From Thermodesulforhabdaceae bacterium (lineage in GTDB: Bacteria > Desulfobacterota > Syntrophobacteria > Syntrophobacterales > Thermodesulforhabdaceae), in the NCBI GenBank assembly GCA_037482015.1, contig JBBFKT010000001.1:1-64000 (forward strand): a DNA stretch of 64,000 nt, read 5' to 3'. This document shows positions 25,177 through 33,608 of the stretch, piece by piece. The notes under the pieces were generated by a model, which was given only the letters and a program-made list of their open reading frames with translations, searched no databases and was not told the origin of the DNA. Positions within the stretch are counted from its first letter, which is position 1. Each line of letters begins with the position of its first letter. A program made the position numbers and the translations under genes.

Positions 25177-25536
25177 TTAGCTATTAAAAAGGGTATAGAC
25201 CACTCTGTCTCCCTGTTTTGATGCTTTACAAAGTTCCATGTGTCTCAATACGGCAAAGGCTGTGCGAAAATCATCTTCTGTTATAGAAAGTTCCGAACAG
25301 ATGGTTTCCATATCCGAAGGTCCGCGATGGGAGATAAAGTCGTAAATTTTCTGTTGAAGTGGGGTAAGGCTCGGGTTTTTATCAATTGTTCGCTTTGCGG
25401 TATAGACCGCCCATGGGTCGCAAGTTTTTGGGGTTGCCATACGATCTATGTAGCAGTCTTCGCATAGTGTTTGCCCAGCAAATTCGTAGGTGTCTCCTTG
25501 AGATAATGCACTTCCACAACGATCACATTTGATCAT
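25177..25536 (-). CDS. Small zinc-ribbon plus winged-helix protein
   Basis: About 119 residues. The N terminus has two CxxC pairs in a LIM/zinc-ribbon-like arrangement (KCDRCGS and LCEDCY). The C-terminal half (LTPLQQKIYDFISHRGP, ICSELSITEDDFRTAFAVLRHME, DRVVYTLF) looks like a winged helix. I chose the ATG at 25536, directly before IKCDRCG and behind GGGGGG/AGGAG; an upstream TTG (25578) seems unlikely. I do not know a named family; a small DNA-binding metal-sensing regulator is a reasonable guess. It has its own terminator. Confidence 0.7.
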   Translation of the reverse strand: MIKCDRCGSALSQGDTYEFAGQTLCEDCYIDRMATPKTCDPWAVYTAKRTIDKNPSLTPLQQKIYDFISHRGPSDMETICSELSITEDDFRTAFAVLRHMELCKASKQGDRVVYTLFNS

Positions 25537-25642
25537 TTCTCCTATCCCCCCTTTCTTTTGGTTTGTTTCCAGAAGCAAAAATAATGCTCATCAGGAGTTC
25601 TGGCAACCTGATTAGTATTCATAGAGAGGGCATAGATCTTTT

Positions 25643-26032
25643 CTATTTCTCATCAGATTTAATCAACTTATGAACTGCTTCAGAAATCATATCAGCCGGT
25701 ATGGCTTCAAAAACCTGACCATTTCTCTCTAAGGTTCGGCATTTGGTGGGGGAGCCAAGAATATCACTACAGGAGTCACAACAATTTTCTGATTTGGTTG
25801 TATTAGGTAGCAGGTTTTCAATAGCGATGCCGTTTATATAAAGACTATTAGATTCCGAAATTTCCTGCTCTGTAAGAATTGTCTCTTTGAAAACGATTTT
25901 CCAGCCCTTTGGCTCCAGTTCTTTGGCCAATTTTTCATGAACGATCTGAACTGCTTTGCCGGTTTCTGAACATCTGCAACAGGTTTTGCCGTCTTTTTCC
26001 AGATGTCGCCATTCAATTTCTAAACGCTTCAT
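25643..26032 (-). CDS. DUF2703-family cysteine-rich protein
   Basis: The 129-residue protein begins with the DUF2703 pattern MKRLEIEWRHL...GKTCCRCSETG and has a second cysteine cluster NCCDSC in the C-terminal half. The fold is thought to be thioredoxin-like, and genes of this family are often near arsenic or metal functions in anaerobes; the biochemical role is unknown. The ATG follows AGGAGGATAAG, and a good promoter lies 41-70 bases upstream. Confidence 0.85.
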   Translation of the reverse strand: MKRLEIEWRHLEKDGKTCCRCSETGKAVQIVHEKLAKELEPKGWKIVFKETILTEQEISESNSLYINGIAIENLLPNTTKSENCCDSCSDILGSPTKCRTLERNGQVFEAIPADMISEAVHKLIKSDEK

Positions 26033-26072
26033 ATCTTATCCTCCTGCGCCTTGTTTATTTTTGTTTATCTAC

Positions 26073-26102
26073 AGTATAGGCAAACATTGAAACATAGATC
26101 AA
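26073..26102 (-). promoter_or_regulatory. Promoter for the DUF2703 gene
   Basis: On the minus strand: TTGATC, an 18-base spacer, TATACT. The predicted start of transcription is about 35 bases before the ATG. Confidence 0.55.
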
Positions 26103-26487
26103 GGTTAGAATTGTTACAATCAATAGCTCTCCGACGGATACGTCAGCAAGAGACGTGAATCGCTACAGATCGATGACTCGTTATGCTGTTATGGGAATCG
26201 TGTCGGTAATTGTTTCGAATGAATGTAATAAAGACCGGTCCAAGACGCACCTGAAAGCTCTCTGTGGCGGTTTCAAAAGGAGATGTTTTTTCACTCGATA
26301 GTGAGGTTATCATCTCGCAGAGACATGACATGCCCTTATGCTAAATAAGAATAACCACTAGATCTATTACTGTAATTTTTCTCGAATATCCTTAGCATAA
26401 TTGGGAAAGGAATATTTGGTGCTCCACTTTCTCCAGGAAAGAGGGTAGAATGTTTTTGAAACAATTTAAAAATTAAAGGGCATTAGC
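26103..26487. other. Non-coding stretch without recognised content
   Basis: I see no supportable gene, tRNA, hairpin array or known riboswitch here. A 62-codon minus-strand frame (26143-26331) has no ribosome site and no recognisable protein features. Confidence 0.5.
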
Positions 26488-26877
26488 ATGAATAGATGGA
26501 GAGACTGGATAGAACAGTCTAAAAGAGACTTTGAGCGGGCAAAATTAGATCTTGAATATAAATATTTTGAATGGGCATGTTTTACTTCACAACAGGCGGC
26601 AGAAAAGGCTTTGAAAGCTCTAGCTCTGAAGCTAGGTTTAATTCTGTGGGGACATTCTCTTGTGGAAATAACAAATATTTTATCGACAAAAATTAATATA
26701 CCTGAAGATTTGAAGGACAAGGCAAAGCTGCTTGATATTTATTACATTCCCTCAAGGTATCCTAATGGGTTTCCTTCTGGAAAACCCGCAGATTACTTTA
26801 CCCAAAAACAGGCGAAGGAAGCAATAGATGCGGCAGATGATATTATCAGGTTCTGTGCAGGCCATCTTTATAAATAG
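26488..26877 (+). CDS. HEPN-domain protein (MNT-associated)
   Basis: The 129-residue helical protein matches the PF05168-type HEPN domain: DWIEQSKRDFERAKLDLE, ACFTSQQAAEKALKAL, GHSLVEI and YYIPSRYPNGFPSGKPADYF. It precedes and overlaps a minimal nucleotidyltransferase gene. HEPN/MNT pairs are toxin-antitoxin modules in the characterised cases, with HEPN as an RNase neutralised by nucleotide addition. The canonical RNase motif R-x4-6-H is not visible here, so catalytic activity is doubtful. The ribosome site is weak (AAAGGG). Confidence 0.85.
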   Translation: MNRWRDWIEQSKRDFERAKLDLEYKYFEWACFTSQQAAEKALKALALKLGLILWGHSLVEITNILSTKINIPEDLKDKAKLLDIYYIPSRYPNGFPSGKPADYFTQKQAKEAIDAADDIIRFCAGHLYK

Positions 26878-27184
26878 AGAAAAAGTTTTGGATAATTTGA
26901 AAGAACTAAGCAGACAGGCTTTGTCTAAATTTCCAGAGATAAAAGAAATAAGGTTGTTTGGCTCCTTTGCGAAAGGGGAAGAGACGGGACTAAGTGATAT
27001 TGATTTATTTATCGTGGCTGAAGACCAACCTGAAAATCCTGTTGACCGAGTTAAACGATATTACAGTTTCTTTTTGGACGGGCTTAAAATAGCTACGGAT
27101 ATAATTGTGGCAATGCCACATGAATTAGAGAATTTTGGATACATGTTAAAAGGAAGTATGATTTTGGTCAGCAGAGAATCATAG
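26828..27184 (+). CDS. Minimal nucleotidyltransferase (MNT), partner of the HEPN gene
   Basis: The nucleotidyltransferase signature GSFAKGE...SDIDLFIV (GS...DxD) is clear, followed by a helical tail; the downstream third catalytic carboxylate is probably in ATDIIV. The start is uncertain. The frame opens at ATG 26828, with GTG at 26855 and TTG at 26888 as alternatives. The last is just after the HEPN stop and gives the usual spacing to the GS motif. In known pairs (MntA/HepT) the MNT adds AMP to HEPN. Confidence 0.85.
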   Translation: MRQMILSGSVQAIFINREKVLDNLKELSRQALSKFPEIKEIRLFGSFAKGEETGLSDIDLFIVAEDQPENPVDRVKRYYSFFLDGLKIATDIIVAMPHELENFGYMLKGSMILVSRES

Positions 27185-27198
27185 TAAAGATAAAGATT

Positions 27199-28248
27199 TC
27201 ATGGAGATCCGTAGGTGAGCATCTCAGGACTTCCAGAATTTGATAAATGTATAAACACGGTGAAAGGTGGAATTGGCCGCCTATTTTGAACTATCTGAAG
27301 CGGAGAGAAAAACCGAAGGTCTCCTATTTCGACAATCTTATCTTTCCCCCAAAACCGTTGGTAGGGATAAACGGCAAACCATTGATAAGTTCGGAAAGAA
27401 GAAAGTTTTTCAAAAGCTTTTTTGGCTAGATTGCCATCAAGGGGAGTGAAGGTCTGATCTGAGAAGGTTATTTTTCTGTCAACTATATTCACTGAAGCAA
27501 CTTTATAGGTATTGTCTTCCAACGTGATAAGTTTCCAAACGAAAGGAGTCCCAAGGTCTGGCATTAAATACCATTTAGAATGAAGTTTTTCTGAATTGTT
27601 AATCCATGCTGACGTAAGTGCCTTCGCGGTAGCACAAAAGAGAGGATAAACTATTATCCATAGAATAAAAGCCACAACGAACATTTTTCTTAAGAGGATA
27701 ACCTTCTGAGAAAGTTGAGAGGGAGATTGTTCATTGTAAGAGAGTTGAAAAGAGAAATCGAATTTTGGTTTTTTAATAAATAAAGCGGATCCGAGAAGAA
27801 CAAAAATTATTCCGATTGTGTATATGGGATCCACTATGAAAACCCAATCTAGGCGTAAGCGTGCGTTGGTAAAGGGCCAGAACAGTTGAGTGCCGTAAGA
27901 TGTTATTAAATCCATGTAAAGATGAAATGTTGTGCCTATAAGCACTGAGAAGAAAATACCGGGTGCAGGAGCCCACTTCAGGAACCTGCCAAATAAAAAT
28001 CCAAAAATGGAAGCTATAATCACCATGAAGAGGATAGAATGAGTCATGCCGCGGTGATGAATTATATAAGCTTCCATGCCCCACAAACGTGATATGTTGT
28101 CAAAGTCCGGTAAAACTGAGGCCAAAAAGAAAAAACTTCCACAAATTGTAAGAGCCTGTTCTTTCCAACCGTTTGTCCAGGGCAGGCTCTGAGTTCTTAT
28201 TATCCTGTATCCGGTAGCTCCTGTAACAATGTGAGTTATATAGTCCAT
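27199..28248 (-). CDS. YdjM-like membrane-bound metal-dependent hydrolase
   Basis: The 349-residue protein matches the predicted inner-membrane hydrolase family PF04307: an N-terminal MDYITHIVTGATGY, the His-rich IIHHRGMTHSILF in the first loop, several hydrophobic helices and HLYMDLITSYGTQLF. The C-terminal third (about 220-349) is a hydrophilic domain lacking an obvious homologue, longer than in E. coli YdjM. The substrate is unknown. It is a single gene on the minus strand after a strong terminator. Confidence 0.82.
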   Translation of the reverse strand: MDYITHIVTGATGYRIIRTQSLPWTNGWKEQALTICGSFFFLASVLPDFDNISRLWGMEAYIIHHRGMTHSILFMVIIASIFGFLFGRFLKWAPAPGIFFSVLIGTTFHLYMDLITSYGTQLFWPFTNARLRLDWVFIVDPIYTIGIIFVLLGSALFIKKPKFDFSFQLSYNEQSPSQLSQKVILLRKMFVVAFILWIIVYPLFCATAKALTSAWINNSEKLHSKWYLMPDLGTPFVWKLITLEDNTYKVASVNIVDRKITFSDQTFTPLDGNLAKKAFEKLSSFRTYQWFAVYPYQRFWGKDKIVEIGDLRFFSPLQIVQNRRPIPPFTVFIHLSNSGSPEMLTYGSP

Positions 28249-28267
28249 GGAAGAAGGCTCTATAATA

Positions 28268-28312
28268 AAAAATGAGCCGAAATCTTCACTTGAAGATCAA
28301 CGGCTCATTTTT
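28268..28312 (-). terminator. Strong bidirectional-looking terminator
   Basis: A 12-bp perfect stem (AAAAATGAGCCG/CGGCTCATTTTT) contains an inner ATCTTC/GAAGAT stem, followed on the minus strand by TTTTTTATTA. It ends the small gene at 28325. Confidence 0.85.
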
Positions 28313-28324
28313 CTTTCCTAGTTT

Positions 28325-28549
28325 TTATAGCTTGCTGACGTCTATATTACGGATAAACTGCTTAATATTTTCCATACACCTATTAAGCCATATTTCCCTT
28401 TCTGTGAGTTGTTTTTCCTTTTCACAAACATCACCATTTAGGGATTCTACAGGCTCTGTAGTGAGGAGGTTGTTACCTATAGGTGCAGCTTCCCGCTGAT
28501 CGACATCAGCAGCCACCATGGTTTTGTTAAGATATACATTTCTGATCAT
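28325..28549 (-). CDS. Hypothetical 74-residue protein
   Basis: A small, mostly polar protein with a charged, probably helical C-terminal half (EKEKQLTEREIWLNRCMENI). I do not recognise it. Support for coding comes from GAGGAGGG at ideal distance before the ATG and from the strong terminator 13 bases after the stop, so it looks like a genuine monocistronic small gene. It has no signal peptide or membrane segment. Confidence 0.6.
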   Translation of the reverse strand: MIRNVYLNKTMVAADVDQREAAPIGNNLLTTEPVESLNGDVCEKEKQLTEREIWLNRCMENIKQFIRNIDVSKL

Positions 28550-28629
28550 TGGAACCCTCCTCTTTATTGCATATTTTTCTGATTCCTCTTAGAAAATAAT
28601 CACTCTTTTGAGGTAGTAAAGCGCCACGG

Positions 28630-30753
28630 TTAGTTTTCTTCAGGCACGGTGCGCCATATCCCACCGTAAGCCGGGTGATAGTATAAAAGTTCAAAGTCGC
28701 TGCGGTAATTATCCGGTCGCAAATACAACTTAAGAGCAGCACTTTCAGATAAATTTTCCCCAACCAACATCGCTACGCCAGGTATGGTGAGTAGAAGCGT
28801 TGCAGAATGTTTAGGAGCTACAATAACTTCCTGTGGATGTTCCCCTTTTTGGGATATGGCGTATTTTTTAAAAAGTGCTTTCCTTCCGTCTAAAGTAGTA
28901 AGGTAACCTTCTTTAAAGTTAATGTTGATAAACCACTGAGAAAAAGGAAAGAGTAGTGGATGAACGCCTTTAGCAAGATCATAGTCCCAGGTGCCATAGT
29001 AATACCACCAGTAGGATTTTTTTAGAAAATCCACAGGAATGAAAACAAAAACGTTTGTTTTTGGAAAAAGCATCTTCTGCCATAGCTTTTCATTATGTCC
29101 CTGCTGATATTTCTGGAGCACATCTTGTAAATTATTTCGTTCGGAAAGAGCTTCCTTCATAAAAGACAGAGCCTTTGCTTTGCTACCAAACTCTTGTTCG
29201 GCTTGTACTAGGGGAATAAGGTCGTTATGAGCGAAACAGTTGATCCAATTTTTTGCTGCTACCACGTCCTCCATCGCAAAACCGTAAGCGGAAACAATAA
29301 TTCTTGGTGGTCCCTGGATGCCTCCGTCAATAAAGGTTTTCTTCTTTGAGTAATACTGTAGTAAATATCCGTAATCCCACCATGCCCATACTGGGCTATT
29401 TTGCGGTTCCATAGTTCCCAGAACCTTTGCCATATGAACAAGTTCTGATTTAATATTGGGTATAACTTGCGTGCGAAGATTGGTAATAACATTTGGTAGC
29501 GCAAAAATTATCGCTAAAGCCACTCCAATTATCCACTTCCATTTTGGTTTTATCTTGAAAAACCTTTTTTCCTGCGTAAACCAAACGGTTGGAATAAATG
29601 CAAGCCCGAAGGCAAGAGGAGGAACAAGGAAAATAAGAAATCTGGTTGAAAAAAAGCCGATTATTCCAAGAGCTAAAAAAGGTGCCCATAGAATTGCAAA
29701 AAAAGGTCGTGTGATAATAGTTAAAGCGGCTCCCAGTATAGCTGGTATGGCGAGAATAGCAGATCCAAACATCCGGGTTGCGGCTTGTGATAGGTCAAGC
29801 TGTTTAAGTTCTGAAATTGAAGTTCCCACCGATGGTTCTGTTGATTCGGTCTTGAAGATTAGATCAGCATAGCCGTCGAGATATTTCAAAAAGCCTGGAA
29901 CTGGCAGGTAATGGGATCTATGTAACACTATAAGACTGGCTACGATTAAAGTTCCGGTGAGAATGACTATTTTTAAGACCTTTTCCCATCTATTTCCCGG
30001 TATGAAAAATATGGAAATGCCGTAGGTACCAAGAGCCAAAATGATCCCGATGTTGTATCCCTGAGGCCACCAAAGATGCCACAAAAAGACGCTCACTACG
30101 ATGCCTAAAAAGCCGGCAAGTTTTTTTATCAAGCTACGACCGGTCAGAAACAAAAAAATTGATGCACTTAAAACGCCTGGAAAGAAAAGGTTAAGGCTGT
30201 CAGTGTCAAAGCGTCCCAGTGATGTTCTCCGGAACCAAATATTAGCTGTAGAACCGATAATTGAAGAAATTACAAACAGAAAGGGACTTTGAAAAAATCT
30301 AGCCCAATAGGCGTAGATGAGAACTGTAAAAGATGCCAGAAAAGGAGGAAGAAGCCATGCTACGTATTCCATACTTAAACCAGTAAGAGAACGTATCAAT
30401 CCGGCAATTTGCACTAAAAGCGGAACTTGTAATGGTTTTGATACACCTCCACCACGAAGGGTATCTTCGGATGAGTAGTTTCCGCTGAGATAATCGTCCG
30501 TAAGACGCATGAAATAATAGGCATCAAAGGTTGCCATGGTAGGTTTGCCTTCGTAAAAGCAGGCATCCTTTGCTTCATGCCAGTCTTTTATGTGGTAAAG
30601 AAAAAAGAAAAGGCAAAGTAGAAAACTTGCTAATATGGCTGTGATCCAGAAAAAATTAGAGTTTTTCGAGATGAAGGCGGCTAAAGACCTATTTTCTGGA
30701 AAAGAAGCATAAGTAGCCTGTTGGAGTTTTGTTTTTACCTTTTGTCCTTTCAT
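28630..30753 (-). CDS. STT3/PglB-type oligosaccharyltransferase
   Basis: About 707 residues with some 11-13 membrane helices, then a soluble C-terminal part. Catalytic features of STT3/PglB/AglB enzymes are visible: an N-terminal acidic motif in TFDAYYFMRL, the second in GRFDTDSL, and WWDYGY (around 29370-29390), the WWDYG sequon-binding motif. It should transfer a lipid-linked glycan to Asn-x-Ser/Thr of exported proteins. I chose the ATG at 30753, which overlaps the upstream stop (ATGA). No pgl-like glycan-assembly genes are adjacent, so the glycan donor is made elsewhere. Confidence 0.9.
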   Translation of the reverse strand: MKGQKVKTKLQQATYASFPENRSLAAFISKNSNFFWITAILASFLLCLFFFLYHIKDWHEAKDACFYEGKPTMATFDAYYFMRLTDDYLSGNYSSEDTLRGGGVSKPLQVPLLVQIAGLIRSLTGLSMEYVAWLLPPFLASFTVLIYAYWARFFQSPFLFVISSIIGSTANIWFRRTSLGRFDTDSLNLFFPGVLSASIFLFLTGRSLIKKLAGFLGIVVSVFLWHLWWPQGYNIGIILALGTYGISIFFIPGNRWEKVLKIVILTGTLIVASLIVLHRSHYLPVPGFLKYLDGYADLIFKTESTEPSVGTSISELKQLDLSQAATRMFGSAILAIPAILGAALTIITRPFFAILWAPFLALGIIGFFSTRFLIFLVPPLAFGLAFIPTVWFTQEKRFFKIKPKWKWIIGVALAIIFALPNVITNLRTQVIPNIKSELVHMAKVLGTMEPQNSPVWAWWDYGYLLQYYSKKKTFIDGGIQGPPRIIVSAYGFAMEDVVAAKNWINCFAHNDLIPLVQAEQEFGSKAKALSFMKEALSERNNLQDVLQKYQQGHNEKLWQKMLFPKTNVFVFIPVDFLKKSYWWYYYGTWDYDLAKGVHPLLFPFSQWFININFKEGYLTTLDGRKALFKKYAISQKGEHPQEVIVAPKHSATLLLTIPGVAMLVGENLSESAALKLYLRPDNYRSDFELLYYHPAYGGIWRTVPEEN

Positions 30754-31577
30754 GACATTCGAATTCTCACTTCCTCCAAACATCCTACGGATAGTTTTTC
30801 CGCCGCATTTCCTTCATTTACGGAAATTTCAAGATGATCGCTACTTCCCCATAGAGCCAGCAGGTGACCCTTTGGAACGGAACCGTAGGTTTTTTCAATA
30901 TGCATTAGGTTAGACTTTATTTCAACTATCGGTGATTGAGGCGAAAAAGTCTTAGGAAAGTGATGGGTTTTCCAGGAAAGATAAAAATTTTTTGTAATGT
31001 TAGTGACAAGATTTCCAAATCTATCTACGTGAATAACACAACCTCTAATGGACTTTTCGTCTGCTTGAGGATAACGCCATTCTCCTGTAACTGGAGCATT
31101 CGCTGCAGGAACGCTAAGTTTTTCAGGAGGGATTCCATTTACTATATGAGCAGCAATAGGGGCGAAGATGTCCCTTCCGTGAAAGGTCGAACTTACTTTA
31201 GAGTTAACATAGGGTGCGGAACTACCTTCAGGATCGATCCAGAAAATTTCTGATGATTCTGGATCAAGAATCCATGAAAATATGCCGTTGTCTGGACCGA
31301 TAAAAATCTTGTCAGAGCTTCGCACTATAAGCCCCTTTCTTTCAGTTCCTACACCGGGGTCAACAACGGCAACAAATATAGTTCCCGGAGGGAAGTAAGG
31401 AACAACAGAAGCAAGAACATAAGCTCCGGAAGCTACGCAAAAGGGATCGATTTCATGGCTTATGTCAATCACCGTGACATGAGACGCTATAGAAATTATC
31501 ACTCCCTTCATCGCCCCAACATAGCCATCACGTAAGCCAAAGTCTGTGAGAAGGCAAATAATCCCAGTTTTGTTCAT
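30750..31577 (-). CDS. SAM hydroxide adenosyltransferase (DUF62/SAM hydrolase)
   Basis: The 275-residue protein has the signature N terminus ICLLTDFGLRDGYVGAMKGVI, then VVDPGVGTERKG, GPDNGIFSW and DRFGNLVTNI, all typical of the DUF62 family related to fluorinase and chlorinase. Characterised bacterial and archaeal members split S-adenosylmethionine to adenosine and methionine with water. Both ends overlap neighbours by four bases (ATGA), so it is embedded in a coupled operon between an EamA permease and the oligosaccharyltransferase. Confidence 0.92.
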   Translation of the reverse strand: MNKTGIICLLTDFGLRDGYVGAMKGVIISIASHVTVIDISHEIDPFCVASGAYVLASVVPYFPPGTIFVAVVDPGVGTERKGLIVRSSDKIFIGPDNGIFSWILDPESSEIFWIDPEGSSAPYVNSKVSSTFHGRDIFAPIAAHIVNGIPPEKLSVPAANAPVTGEWRYPQADEKSIRGCVIHVDRFGNLVTNITKNFYLSWKTHHFPKTFSPQSPIVEIKSNLMHIEKTYGSVPKGHLLALWGSSDHLEISVNEGNAAEKLSVGCLEEVRIRMS

Positions 31578-32533
31578 TGCTTAGCCGCTTGCCGTCTAAT
31601 AATTTCGGGCGTTTCTCTATCTTCTTCTTTCTTCAATTGGAGGATAATAACCGATGATATAACGAGAATACCACCTATAATTTGCGCTATCCCGAGTTTT
31701 TCTCCCAGGAATATCCAGGAAATTACAGCGGCGGTTATGGGTTCTAACGTCGCTGTGATGCTTGCTCTGGATGCTCGAATTAAGTTGATCCCCTCAAAAT
31801 ATAGCCCAAAGGGAATTACCGTTCCGAATAGAACGATATAAAAAACGAGCGCCCATCCTGTTGCATCAAAACGATGTTCAAAGGATTTAAGCGGGGGATA
31901 GAGTATGTTCCAGAGAATGCAGGCAAAAAAAAGCGCGTAAAAGAGAACCGTCCAGGGATGGTAGCGCCGCATGCCTCGCTCCCCATACAGAGAATACCAT
32001 GCAAATGAAACGGCCGAACCTATACCGGCCATAATTCCTTGTTTGTTTATTGAAAGCAAATCCAAGTTGTAAGCACCTACAACCAGATAGCATCCAGCAA
32101 TAGCGCTAACGAGAGCGACAATGACTGATGCACGGGGCTTTTCCCTCAAGATAATGAGACTATAAAGAGTTATAATAAGCGGCGCGAGATATTCAAGCAA
32201 AATAGCCGATGCCACAGGGATTTTACTAATGGCATAAAAATAGGTGAACTGAACCATTCCCATGCCCAGCATTCCAAGAGCGGCAAAATATAGAATATCC
32301 TGCCTGGAAATTTTTAGAAGAGACGGTTTTTTTACAAAAAGATAGGCGCCCAATGTAATTACTGACAGAGAAAGTCTAATCTGAACCAGTTCATAAGGAG
32401 TAATTCCATGCTGAAATAAATATTTACCAGCTGTGCCGGAAACAGCCCAGCATACCGCCGCAAGGATTACATAGAAATAACCTTTTCGGGGAATTCTGTA
32501 AGACTGAATCGGCTGAAAACTTGAAGATTTCAT
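31574..32533 (-). CDS. EamA/DMT-family permease
   Basis: The 319-residue protein shows the tenfold membrane helix pattern of drug/metabolite transporters with two EamA repeats (about 18-150 and 165-300). Characteristic fragments are ASAILLEYLAPLIITLYSLI and ASITATLEPITAAVISWIFLGE, the latter being the family's conserved end-of-repeat motif. The substrate is not predictable. Coupled (ATGA) to the histidine kinase-like gene upstream and the SAM hydrolase gene downstream. Confidence 0.9.
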   Translation of the reverse strand: MKSSSFQPIQSYRIPRKGYFYVILAAVCWAVSGTAGKYLFQHGITPYELVQIRLSLSVITLGAYLFVKKPSLLKISRQDILYFAALGMLGMGMVQFTYFYAISKIPVASAILLEYLAPLIITLYSLIILREKPRASVIVALVSAIAGCYLVVGAYNLDLLSINKQGIMAGIGSAVSFAWYSLYGERGMRRYHPWTVLFYALFFACILWNILYPPLKSFEHRFDATGWALVFYIVLFGTVIPFGLYFEGINLIRASRASITATLEPITAAVISWIFLGEKLGIAQIIGGILVISSVIILQLKKEEDRETPEIIRRQAAKQ

Positions 32534-33219
32534 TTGGCCACAGACAGATGTGTACCCGGATCAAGATCCCTAATAAGTAGCTTTAGCGTCTTTTCTTCAT
32601 CATCGAAGAACCACTGTGCTTCAAATTCTTTAAGAATAGGCTCTACCGAAAGGCTAAACTGTTTAACGATGGCACTGAATTGTGATATGCCTCTGGAATC
32701 TTCGGAAGCAAAGCAGATCATAGCGATGTTCCCGTTCTTATTCGTTTTTATTGTTATGGAAGAACCGGGGGATAATTGGCTCATGAGAACATCCAATATC
32801 TCGAAAACAACCATATATAAGTAAAAAGGAGATGTTGTAAGATGAATATTTTGTTTACCTTCCGGAATCTGCTGTTCCACTTTAATCTGTTTCAGGTGAA
32901 TGATGTGGCTACATAACCTGATAAGATGCTGGATGGAGTCACAGAGGTTTATCCTCTTCGTAGGGTTATCCAGAATGTGCGCAAAGCGATTGTAATCATC
33001 TGCTAAGTTGATGCCTTTTGCAACCTGAGCATTAACAGTGGTTAATGACTTTTTAATCTTTCCCAGATACTTATCCGGTGGGACATCTTGTAATGGCATG
33101 TTGGCGAGGTCTTCCAGAAGCCCGATAGTTTCGCTAATGACGGCTAGAATGTTTTTAAGTTCGTGAGTTATTGCCGCGGCTATTCGTCCCATGAAGTAGG
33201 CTTCTTGCTGAGGTTTCAC
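32530..33219 (-). CDS. Histidine kinase-like phosphoacceptor protein with degenerate ATPase domain
   Basis: The 229-residue protein has a HisKA-type dimerisation helix with an H-box (AAAITHELKNILAVI, His19) but no sensor. The C-terminal half is placed like a HATPase domain, yet the N-box Asn (expected in the FEILDVLMSQL helix) and the G1 DxGxG motif (ASEDSRG) are missing. It may be a phosphotransferase or scaffold rather than an active kinase. It starts with GTG, whose GTGA overlaps the stop of the response regulator gene, so it should be made together with that regulator. Confidence 0.75.
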   Translation of the reverse strand: MKPQQEAYFMGRIAAAITHELKNILAVISETIGLLEDLANMPLQDVPPDKYLGKIKKSLTTVNAQVAKGINLADDYNRFAHILDNPTKRINLCDSIQHLIRLCSHIIHLKQIKVEQQIPEGKQNIHLTTSPFYLYMVVFEILDVLMSQLSPGSSITIKTNKNGNIAMICFASEDSRGISQFSAIVKQFSLSVEPILKEFEAQWFFDDEEKTLKLLIRDLDPGTHLSVAK

Positions 33220-33599
33220 GGCGTTTCCTGCGAGTTTTTCTGGTGAAGGTAATGTTGGATTTTTGCGGTTAATTCAGTAATGTCAACCGGTTTCATCAAA
33301 AAGTCTACTGCACCATACTTCATGCCTTCTATGGCGTCTCTTACGCTTCCGTGTCCAGAAAGAAGGATAACAGGAAGTTCTGGAAACTGGCGTTTTATTC
33401 GTTTTAAAACCTCTGTTCCGCTTATGCCCGGCATAAGAATGTCCAGGATAACGATATCCGGCTGCCACTGTTCTAGCTCCATGAGGCCCCCTTCGCCATC
33501 GAAAGCGTATTTGACATCAAATCCTCTAAGGGTTAGCCTTTCAGCTAGAGTTGTCGTGAATTCTTCTTCGTCGTCGATAAGAAGGACCTTTTTAGCCAT
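33216..33599 (-). CDS. CheY-like single-domain response regulator
   Basis: The 127-residue receiver domain is complete: acidic pair LLIDDEEEF, phosphoacceptor Asp53 in IVILDILMPG, LLSGHGSV with the switch residue and the conserved Lys in FLMKPVDI. It has no output domain, so it probably works in a phosphorelay or through a protein partner. It sits 9 bases after the sensor kinase gene and overlaps the degenerate kinase gene. Confidence 0.95.
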   Translation of the reverse strand: MAKKVLLIDDEEEFTTTLAERLTLRGFDVKYAFDGEGGLMELEQWQPDIVILDILMPGISGTEVLKRIKRQFPELPVILLSGHGSVRDAIEGMKYGAVDFLMKPVDITELTAKIQHYLHQKNSQETP

Positions 33600-33608
33600 A
33601 ATTCACCT

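Noticed and set aside
26143-26331. Small minus-strand gene in the empty region
   Set aside because: There is no ribosome site and no similarity that I recognise; the composition looks random.
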